Assembly: GCA_018665005.1 (NCBI GenBank) | Contig: JABJEE010000101.1 | Location: 1-13,271 of the forward strand | DNA from: Flavobacteriales bacterium | Lineage (GTDB): Bacteria > Bacteroidota > Bacteroidia > Flavobacteriales_D > Crocinitomicaceae | Reading direction: 5' to 3' | DNA: 13,271 nucleotides | Shown: positions 8,263-13,271 of the stretch, in pieces | How positions within the stretch are numbered: position 1 is the stretch's first letter | How the letters are laid out: every line of letters starts with the position of its first letter | Translations under genes and position numbers: made by a program | Notes under the pieces: model-generated | What the model was told of the DNA's origin: nothing | The model's database searches: none | The model's input: the letters and a program-made list of their open reading frames with translations, nothing else

Positions 8263-9159
8263 TTATATATAAGAGAGTTCTACATTTGAATCTGTAACCA
8301 GAAGAAATGCCTCGGCACCAATAATCATTGCCCTATTATCGTCAATATGTCCACACGGAAAATCAAAACAGACTGGAATGTCTAATTCTTTTACGTGCCT
8401 CAAAATAATTTCAGATGAATCTATGCCAAAAGGTACTTTTGTGTCCTTCATTTCAGTCATTCCTCCTACAATAAGTCCGTTTATTTCTTTAAAAACGCCA
8501 GCATGTTTAAGCGCATACATCATTCTATCTAAATGATAAAGTTGTTCACAAAGATCTTCAATAAACAATATTTTGTTTTTATAATCATAGGCATAATTAC
8601 TTGCCAGAAGGCTATAAATAATACTTAAGTTTCCTCCAATTAAATTCCCTTTTGCGGAACCACTTATGTTTTCTTTTGACGGTTGTATTTGAACCTTGAA
8701 TAAAGAGCCATTGAGTGCAGAAAACAACGTGTCGATTGCGGCTTTTGAGTTCTCTTTAAAATTCAATGGCATGGTGGAGTGTATGCTTTGCACCCCAATA
8801 CTATTTATCAATTGATGAAAAACAGTGATGTCGCTAAACCCCAGAACCCATTTTGGGTGCTGAATAAAACCATCCCAGTCTAAATTTTCAAAAATTCTTA
8901 CTGAACCATATCCTCCCCTTGCACATAAAATGGCCTTGACTTCAGGGTTGTTTAATGCTTCTTGAAAATCAAACAATCGTTCTTCATCTGTGCCCGAATA
9001 ATAGTTGTGAGCTCCTAAACAATGATTTGAAATTAAGACTCTATATCCTCGTTTTTCAATAAGCGCTTTGGAATACTCAATAAAGGATGAATCAATACTT
9101 TTAGCGGGAGCAATGATTGAAATAAGATCACCAGGAATTAAGGTTTTTGGGGCTTTCAT
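8263..9159 (-). CDS. LD-carboxypeptidase (peptidase family S66, LdcA-like)
   Basis: Serine carboxypeptidase that removes the terminal D-Ala from tetrapeptide stems of murein fragments, normally cytoplasmic in cell-wall recycling. The 298 residues match family length. No signal peptide is seen. Family motifs: ARGGYGSVRIFENLDW (80-95), nucleophile S109 in VLGFSD, E201 in LFIED, and H271 in FPCGHIDDNR, which fit the Ser-Glu-His triad of E. coli LdcA (S106, E200, H270). GNLIGGNLS (171-179) corresponds to the conserved GGN loop. The ATG overlaps the stop of ispD as ATGA, so the two are translationally coupled. The exact substrate is inferred from the family; some S66 members act on other peptides such as microcin C7. 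Confidence 0.92.
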   Translation of the reverse strand: MKAPKTLIPGDLISIIAPAKSIDSSFIEYSKALIEKRGYRVLISNHCLGAHNYYSGTDEERLFDFQEALNNPEVKAILCARGGYGSVRIFENLDWDGFIQHPKWVLGFSDITVFHQLINSIGVQSIHSTMPLNFKENSKAAIDTLFSALNGSLFKVQIQPSKENISGSAKGNLIGGNLSIIYSLLASNYAYDYKNKILFIEDLCEQLYHLDRMMYALKHAGVFKEINGLIVGGMTEMKDTKVPFGIDSSEIILRHVKELDIPVCFDFPCGHIDDNRAMIIGAEAFLLVTDSNVELSYI

Positions 9160-9824
9160 TTGATGTTTTTAAGAATTGTCCCAGCTATTAATAAGTCGTT
9201 TTGGGTGGTTATTTTTATATTCTCTTCATTTCCATCAATCAAGTGAATTTCAACTCCACTATTCTCAACCACGGAAGCGTCATCAGTAAAAACCGCTTGA
9301 TAATCTTTTAAATATGCATTCTGTATTACTTCAAAAGTAAAACATTGGGGGGTTTGAACAACTATATAGCTCTTTCTGTCAACAGCTTCTGATTTACCAT
9401 TACTTATGACTCGTATAGAATCCTTGATTCTCAAATAAGGAATAACCGCATCATGCGTTTTTAAGGCTTCAATGCTACGAGAAAGCGTATCTTGACTTAC
9501 TAAAGGTCGAACACCGTCATGAATCATTACCTGGCCTTCTGAACATATAGCTAAAGCGTTTTTAATTGAATGGTATCTTTCTTTTCCTCCATCTACTACG
9601 TGATGCAAAATAGTGAATTCATGTTTTTGAATAAGATCACTCCAATACTCACGCCATTCTTTTGGCAGTGTAAGGATGATTTCTGCCTCTGGATTCCAGC
9701 TACTAAACCGCTTGATCGTATGCATTAAAATTGGCAATTCGTCCAAGTTTAAAAACTGCTTAGGGACCTTTGACGAAAATCTTTTTCCAAGACCCCCTGC
9801 AGTTATGATTACGGATAGTTTCAT
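9156..9824 (-). CDS. ispD: 2-C-methyl-D-erythritol 4-phosphate cytidylyltransferase
   Basis: Third step of the MEP pathway of isoprenoid synthesis: MEP + CTP gives CDP-methylerythritol and pyrophosphate, in the cytoplasm. The 222 residues carry the whole family pattern: the nucleotide-binding loop ITAGGLGKRFSSKVPKQF (7-24; R15 and K22 match E. coli R20 and K27), GG-ERYHSI (79-87), HDGVRPLV (102-109), R150 in VDRKS, TPQCFTFEVI (158-167), FTDDASVVE (179-187) and NIKITT (202-207). Its presence suggests that the organism makes isoprenoids by the MEP route rather than relying only on mevalonate. First gene of an ispD-LD-carboxypeptidase pair (ATGA overlap). No TAnnTTTG box was found in the 108-base intergenic region on this strand. 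Confidence 0.95.
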   Translation of the reverse strand: MKLSVIITAGGLGKRFSSKVPKQFLNLDELPILMHTIKRFSSWNPEAEIILTLPKEWREYWSDLIQKHEFTILHHVVDGGKERYHSIKNALAICSEGQVMIHDGVRPLVSQDTLSRSIEALKTHDAVIPYLRIKDSIRVISNGKSEAVDRKSYIVVQTPQCFTFEVIQNAYLKDYQAVFTDDASVVENSGVEIHLIDGNEENIKITTQNDLLIAGTILKNIK

Positions 9825-9883
9825 TGAATAAATATATCAAAAACTTAAACTCGAATACGTTTTTCAATGATATAAAGTTTATC

Positions 9884-9916
9884 AAAAAAAAGAAGAGCAC
9901 TAAAAAAAAGAAAAGC
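9884..9916 (+). repeat. A-rich direct repeat upstream of the seven-helix protein gene
   Basis: AAAAAAAAGAAGAGC at 9884-9898 recurs as AAAAAAAAGAAAAGC at 9902-9916, 14 of 15 bases identical with an 18-base period. The second copy directly abuts the -7 box at 9917. It may act as an UP-like or bent-DNA element in place of the missing -33 TTG, or simply be low-complexity DNA. Confidence 0.6.
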
Positions 9917-9924
9917 TAAATTTG
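9917..9924 (+). promoter_or_regulatory. -7 box of a probably leaderless promoter
   Basis: TAAATTTG is a full match to the Bacteroidota -7 consensus TAnnTTTG. Only 8 bases separate it from the ATG at 9933, so transcription would begin at or within a few bases of the start codon, giving a nearly leaderless mRNA. No TTG/TTTG lies at the expected -33 distance; that region is the A-rich repeat at 9884-9916. Confidence 0.5.
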
Positions 9925-9932
9925 TCGCCATT

Positions 9933-10649
9933 ATGTTGATAGGAGAAGATTTTACCAAAATTGCCATAGAATTTAATGGCCTTACCCTTTTAGAGCCAAA
10001 CGCACTCATTACAGACTTTATCATGGGTGGATTAAGTATTTATATTGCGATTCAGCTGAAAAAAATCAAATCTCAGCACTCGTTTTTAAAATATTGGCAC
10101 TATTTCTTTTTAATTTTTGGAATCGGTGCCTTCTGTGGGGGCTTAGCCCATTCCTTATTTGAATACACGGGTCCGCAAGGAAAATTCCCAACATGGATTT
10201 CTGCCATTCTTTGTGCTTATTTTATCGAAAAGGCCATGATTAAGTCCGTGGGAAACCTGAATAAAAACAACATCCTTGGGAAAATCGCATTTACAAAGAT
10301 GATTTTGATTTTTTTAATTGTTATAACTGTTATTTCAACAAAAGCCTATCAAGAAGAACATACCATTGGATTTATACCCATAGCAATAAACACGCTTATT
10401 GGTGTATTTATTTCCGTTGCTTTTTTTAGCTTTTATAATTTAAAACGGGGATATAAAGAGTTTAAATATTTGTTTATTGGAGTCTTGATCATGCTGCCAA
10501 CCTTTTTTATCTTTCTATTGAAGATTAATCTATATCCCTGGTTTGACAAAAGCGATCTATCGCATATCATCATAATCATAGGGAATTACTATTTCTATTT
10601 AGGAATTAAAAAAATGGATTATACTCGCCTTCCGTTTAAAACAGATTAG
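9933..10649 (+). CDS. seven-helix integral membrane protein of unknown function
   Basis: 238 residues with seven predicted membrane helices at about 24-41, 54-75, 85-103, 116-136, 144-168, 178-196 and 208-226, and no separate signal peptide. Polar landmarks sit in or next to helices: LEPNALITD before helix 1, GIGAFCGGLAHS in helix 2 (H73) and DLSHIIIIIGNYYFYLG in helix 7 (H211). This pattern reminds me of uncharacterised Bacteroidota membrane families such as DUF6962, and distantly of the CREST superfamily (alkaline ceramidases, PAQR receptors), but the Ser and Asp expected of CREST hydrolases are not obvious. The gene stands alone on the plus strand, divergent from ispD. Its last four bases (TTAG, 10646-10649) overlap the end of the convergent CDS. 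Its function is unknown. Confidence 0.85.
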   Translation: MLIGEDFTKIAIEFNGLTLLEPNALITDFIMGGLSIYIAIQLKKIKSQHSFLKYWHYFFLIFGIGAFCGGLAHSLFEYTGPQGKFPTWISAILCAYFIEKAMIKSVGNLNKNNILGKIAFTKMILIFLIVITVISTKAYQEEHTIGFIPIAINTLIGVFISVAFFSFYNLKRGYKEFKYLFIGVLIMLPTFFIFLLKINLYPWFDKSDLSHIIIIIGNYYFYLGIKKMDYTRLPFKTD

Positions 10650-11545
10650 CGTTGAATTCTTAGTTTGGAAGACTTCACAAAGTCTTTACCACCCATTGTC
10701 TTGGCAGACAAGAAGTATACATAATTACCTGAAGGGGCCGGCTCACCACTCATCATTGTGCCATCCCATCGGAAGTTCCTATCATTGGATTGAAAAACAA
10801 CCGTATTGGTTTGATCAATTACAACGATTTGGAAATCTAGTTTTTCATTCATTTCAATGGTAAAGAAATCATTTGACCCATCGTTATTTGGTGTAAAAAT
10901 GTTAGGGAGTATAATACTTTCTTCATTCTCCTCTTCTACAATTTCTTCAAATACCTCTTCTTGAACTTCAACAACATCTTCTACAATAACAGTTGCTTCT
11001 TCTACAATAGCAGGAGTTGATTCAGGTTCAACAGGCGTATTAACAGCTAATGGAGCTGGGTTGGTTTGTTCAGGTGAACTTTGAGGTTCTGTCGTTGATT
11101 CTATCTTGTTTTCAGCCAAATCAACATCTTCAATGACCGACTCTTTTTCGTTAGGATTTACAATAGAAGATACTATATCAGTGGTTTTAGAAACGACTTC
11201 TTTCTTGTCTTCTTTTAAGTCTTCAATGATCTCTTTTTTAACTACATCAAGCGAATTTGTTTCCGAATCCTTTTCTTGATTATTATCCACCTGAATACTA
11301 GAAGATGTTTTTGGTTGAACAATCTCTTCTTCTTGTAATACAAAATATGTTGCAATACCAAGGCCTGAGACGCCTATAACGGCAACAGCAGCTTTGAATA
11401 GTATTGAGCTCCCTGCAGCAGCACCTGAGGTGGCGGCACTAGACAAAGAACTTGAAACATTCTTCCAGACAGCATCCGAAGGAGTCACCTCGTGAGACTG
11501 AAGCTTCTCTCGCAATAAATCTTGTATGTTATCCTTATCAATCAT
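10646..11545 (-). CDS. anti-sigma-like membrane protein with a T9SS type B C-terminal domain
   Basis: 299 residues with an unusual mix of parts. Residues 1-35 (REKLQSHEVTPSDAVWKNV) resemble the short cytoplasmic N-terminus of proteins encoded beside ECF sigma factors in Bacteroidota, whose typical form is KL-nHEv-P--vW. A Ser/Ala/Gly-rich linker is followed by one transmembrane helix at about 48-70. Residues 71-211 are an acidic, Glu/Val/Pro-rich, probably disordered stalk. Residues 212-299 are a gliding-motility/T9SS type B domain: LPNIFTPNNDGSNDFF, RWDGTM, SGNYVYFLS and a basic end. There is no cleavable signal peptide, so the tail should sit outside the inner membrane while still anchored. 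The ATG overlaps the sigma gene by 8 bases, implying coupled translation. Anti-sigma function is inferred from position and N-terminus only. Confidence 0.85.
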   Translation of the reverse strand: MIDKDNIQDLLREKLQSHEVTPSDAVWKNVSSSLSSAATSGAAAGSSILFKAAVAVIGVSGLGIATYFVLQEEEIVQPKTSSSIQVDNNQEKDSETNSLDVVKKEIIEDLKEDKKEVVSKTTDIVSSIVNPNEKESVIEDVDLAENKIESTTEPQSSPEQTNPAPLAVNTPVEPESTPAIVEEATVIVEDVVEVQEEVFEEIVEEENEESIILPNIFTPNNDGSNDFFTIEMNEKLDFQIVVIDQTNTVVFQSNDRNFRWDGTMMSGEPAPSGNYVYFLSAKTMGGKDFVKSSKLRIQR

Positions 11546-12068
11546 CTTGTTTACTAATTCTTTCTTTTAAGTATGCTCTAGCTCTCAAATACTGAGATTT
11601 TGAAGTGCTTTCTTTTACCCCAAGCTTCTCAGCGATTTCTTGATGAGAATATCCTTCTATCGCAAACATATTAAAAACCACCCTATAACCGGGAGGCATT
11701 TTTTTTATTTCTTCAATAAGCTCATTGGCCGACATGTTTTCCAAAATATGCGCATTCATACTAAGCTTATACTCTTCTTGATCAATAGAGACATCAAATT
11801 TTAATTTTTGATTTTTTCTGATTTGATCTAAACAGGTATTTACAACAATGCGCCTCATCCATCCTTCAAAAGAGCCTTTGCCCTTGTATTCAGGTAGCTT
11901 GGTGAAAATCTTTACCATACCTTCTTGAAGTACATCCTCTGCATCATCTGTACTCTTCATGTAACGAAGACAGAGCGCAAAAAATTTCGGTGAAAAACTA
12001 TCAAACAACGTCTTTTGAGCTATCTGATTGCCTTTAATACATCCTGCAATTAAAGACTCATCATCCAT
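11538..12068 (-). CDS. ECF-family RNA polymerase sigma factor
   Basis: Group 4 (extracytoplasmic function) sigma factor of 176 residues. Region 2 spans about 10-80, with the core-binding and -10-melting signature DAEDVLQEGMVKIFTKL (41-57) and GSFEGWMRRIVVNTCLDQIRK (65-85). Region 4 spans about 117-168, with MPPGYRVVFNMFAIEGYSH leading into the helix-turn-helix HQEIAEKLGVKESTSKSQYLRARAYLK. There is no region 1 or 3. Start ATG at 12068. It overlaps by 8 bases the downstream gene for a membrane protein with an anti-sigma-like N-terminus, the standard sigma/anti-sigma arrangement. An ECF-type promoter lies immediately upstream, suggesting autoregulation. The target genes cannot be read from this window. 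Confidence 0.95.
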   Translation of the reverse strand: MDDESLIAGCIKGNQIAQKTLFDSFSPKFFALCLRYMKSTDDAEDVLQEGMVKIFTKLPEYKGKGSFEGWMRRIVVNTCLDQIRKNQKLKFDVSIDQEEYKLSMNAHILENMSANELIEEIKKMPPGYRVVFNMFAIEGYSHQEIAEKLGVKESTSKSQYLRARAYLKERISKQDD

Positions 12069-12077
12069 AGCTCACAA

Positions 12078-12110
12078 TATAAAGACTCTTATTCGGGTTA
12101 AAGGGTTGCA
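12078..12110 (-). promoter_or_regulatory. ECF-type promoter of the sigma/anti-sigma-like operon
   Basis: On the minus strand, TGCAACC (12110-12104) resembles an ECF -35 element (AAC core). It is followed after 17 bases by GTCTTTATA (12086-12078), resembling the ECF -10 GTC motif. Spacing and core bases fit ECF promoters generally, and I recall a similar TGCAACC...GTCT arrangement before other Bacteroidota sigma operons. Transcription would begin about 6-9 bases before the ATG at 12068. The site lies just past the stop of the upstream gene, so the pair can be transcribed independently. Confidence 0.55.
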
Positions 12111-12116
12111 TCAATC

Positions 12117-12980
12117 TTATTTTTTTTCATATACAACAATGGATAAAACAGGGTTGTGATCAGAAAGCCTCTTGTTTTTTCGTCGGTTTTTACTTCTTGG
12201 TTCTTCTACCCACAACGATTTTTGAAGAACCTTTTCAGTTCTTCTTATCATTATGTAATCTATCCAAACAGGTTTTCCCGTAACTGGATACAAATTGTTG
12301 TCTTTAAAGTTTGCCGTCGCAGCCTTCCTGCTGCTTTTATTTAATTTCGGGTTATTTGACTTTAATTTGTTTTTCAATTTCACAAACATATTGCTCTTGT
12401 TTTGAATATTGAAGTCCCCGGCATAAATAAGTATCTTGTTAGAATCAATATCGTTAACCACATCTGAGATCTGATTAATTTGAGCGTTTCTAGTTTTTTT
12501 TCGAGACAAATCAGATCCCGCTTGAAGATGAGTGCCTAAAATGGCTATTTCTTGTCCGTTTTTTTCAAAGGTTACTAATATGGCTCCCTTTTTAGCCAAA
12601 CGGTCGGCTCCTTTAGAAAAGGAAAAAGAAATCACTTTTTCTTTAACGATGGGCATTTTTGAAAAAAGCACTACTCCCGAAGGGATCCCCAGCCAAGTCA
12701 CAGGTCCTTTTTTCGTTTGATAGGGGTATGTACTCTTAAGCTGCTTCTTTAGTTCCCGTCTTGCCCCACTATGGAAAACCTCCTGTAGAACAAGAACATC
12801 GGCTCCAGAATTTTTTAAATAATTTCCGATCTCAGAAACGCGATCCATCTGACCATCGTTCATTATTGACGGTCTTAAAAAGACGTTCCAACTCAATACC
12901 TGTATTGAGGATTGCTGACAGCTACTTTGGAAAGTTAGTGCAACAATTAAAACAATTAGGTATGACTTCAGAAAACGCAT
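12117..12980 (-). CDS. exported sphingomyelinase-like phosphodiesterase (endonuclease/exonuclease/phosphatase superfamily)
   Basis: 287 residues. Residues 1-20 form a hydrophobic export signal ending QSSC; Cys21 may be lipidated, but the lipobox is weak. The rest is a metal-dependent EEP fold with the expected active-site motifs: N32 in LSWNVFLRP, E67 in VLQEVF, H151 in GTHLQAGSD, D189 and N191 in GDFNIQ, IDYIMI (240-245), and the terminal SDHNP with D274 and H275. The GTHLQA-D motif and LSWNVFLRP...R--IG start resemble bacterial and neutral sphingomyelinases more than DNA-repair nucleases, so a phosphodiester bond in a phospholipid or sphingolipid is a plausible substrate; this is inference. 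It lies upstream of the sigma gene on the same strand and is divergent from the gene at 13035. Confidence 0.88.
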   Translation of the reverse strand: MRFLKSYLIVLIVALTFQSSCQQSSIQVLSWNVFLRPSIMNDGQMDRVSEIGNYLKNSGADVLVLQEVFHSGARRELKKQLKSTYPYQTKKGPVTWLGIPSGVVLFSKMPIVKEKVISFSFSKGADRLAKKGAILVTFEKNGQEIAILGTHLQAGSDLSRKKTRNAQINQISDVVNDIDSNKILIYAGDFNIQNKSNMFVKLKNKLKSNNPKLNKSSRKAATANFKDNNLYPVTGKPVWIDYIMIRRTEKVLQKSLWVEEPRSKNRRKNKRLSDHNPVLSIVVYEKK

Positions 12981-12985
12981 CTTAA

Positions 12986-13013
12986 CAAATTTAAAGTATT
13001 TTAGACCAACAAA
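12986..13013 (-). promoter_or_regulatory. promoter of the sphingomyelinase-like gene, probably leaderless
   Basis: On the minus strand TAAATTTG (12993-12986) is a perfect TAnnTTTG -7 box ending only 5 bases before the ATG at 12980. A TTTG at 13013-13010 lies 16 bases upstream of it, slightly short of the usual spacing, so the -33 element is doubtful. Transcription would start at or very near the start codon. The same octamer lies before the gene at 9933. Confidence 0.45.
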
Positions 13014-13034
13014 AAAGCAGAAAATTCTAATCGC

Positions 13035-13271
13035 ATGAATAAACGCCTCCTTATCGTCCTTGTTTGTCTCTTCAATTTAGGATTGGGTCTTAGTCAAAAA
13101 AACACATGGCGTGCTGAGCTTGCTCTTAATGATCGCTTAAGTCTCCCCTTTTTTTTAGAGGAGCTGTCTGATGATCACTCATCGTCTTACCATATTGTTA
13201 ATGGACCAGAAAAAATTGATTTAACCATGAAACAAAAAGGCGATTCTCTTCAATTAAGCTTTCTAGAAATG
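13035..13271 (+). CDS. exported protein resembling the N-terminus of TlpA-family thioredoxin-fold proteins, 3' end outside the window
   Basis: 79 residues are present, starting MNKRLLIVLVCLFNLGLGLSQ, a clear Sec signal peptide with likely cleavage near residues 19-21. The mature part opens WRAELALNDRLSLPFF and continues with YHIVNGPEKIDLT and GDSLQLSFLEM. In Bacteroidota this beta-rich opening (a W-A-L-L-----LPF stretch, then an ING-E-I line and GDS-----) commonly precedes a TlpA/AhpC-TSA thioredoxin-like domain with a CxxC site, which would lie beyond the window edge. The assignment rests on that resemblance alone. The start is ATG at 13035, divergent from the sphingomyelinase-like gene with 54 bases between. 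No consensus promoter was found on this strand. Confidence 0.7.
   Translation, partial: MNKRLLIVLVCLFNLGLGLSQKNTWRAELALNDRLSLPFFLEELSDDHSSSYHIVNGPEKIDLTMKQKGDSLQLSFLEM

Noticed and set aside
9825..9932. AT-rich intergenic region as a replication origin or integration site
   Set aside because: No clustered DnaA-box-like sequences, tRNA or inverted repeats; it is explained as a divergent promoter region.
1..13271. CRISPR arrays, tRNA or rRNA genes, transposases and riboswitches
   Set aside because: None seen on either strand; repeats found are limited to one protein-module duplication and one A-rich pair.

Overview
The window looks like chromosomal DNA of a member of the phylum Bacteroidota, most likely order Flavobacteriales and possibly near the Cryomorphaceae/Crocinitomicaceae. 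Evidence: two proteins carry the Bacteroidota-only type IX secretion (T9SS) type B / gliding-motility C-terminal domain, succinate dehydrogenase has a single five-helix cytochrome subunit, the composition is AT-rich, Shine-Dalgarno sites are lacking, and several intergenic regions carry the phylum's TAnnTTTG -7 box. The species cannot be named from the sequence. No rRNA, tRNA, CRISPR array, insertion sequence or phage gene was seen, and no stretch over 300 bases lacks a gene.

Layout. (1) 1-2012, plus strand: the 3' part of fabF (fatty acid elongation), rnc (RNase III) and a small membrane protein. (2) 2068-4413, plus strand: a large secreted multidomain adhesin-like protein with a T9SS type B tail and an internally duplicated module. 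(3) 8186-4418, minus strand: the sdhC-sdhA-sdhB operon for respiratory complex II, behind a good Bacteroidota-type promoter. SdhC is about 95 residues longer than its relatives because of a charged insertion in one loop. (4) 9824-8263, minus strand: ispD (MEP isoprenoid pathway) translationally coupled to an LD-carboxypeptidase gene (peptidoglycan recycling). (5) 9933-10649, plus strand: an uncharacterised seven-helix membrane protein behind an A-rich, probably leaderless promoter. (6) 12980-10646, minus strand: a sphingomyelinase-like exported phosphodiesterase, then an ECF sigma factor overlapping by 8 bases a membrane protein that joins an anti-sigma-like N-terminus, one transmembrane helix, an acidic stalk and a T9SS type B tail. 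(7) 13035-end, plus strand: the start of an exported protein resembling the N-terminus of TlpA-type thioredoxin-fold proteins.

Most of the window is ordinary housekeeping. The most interesting part is the sigma/anti-sigma-like pair at 10646-12110. It has its own ECF-type promoter, and the partner protein displays a T9SS sorting domain on the outer side of the inner membrane, which suggests a regulator that could sense the state of the secretion machine. Second is the enlarged SdhC.
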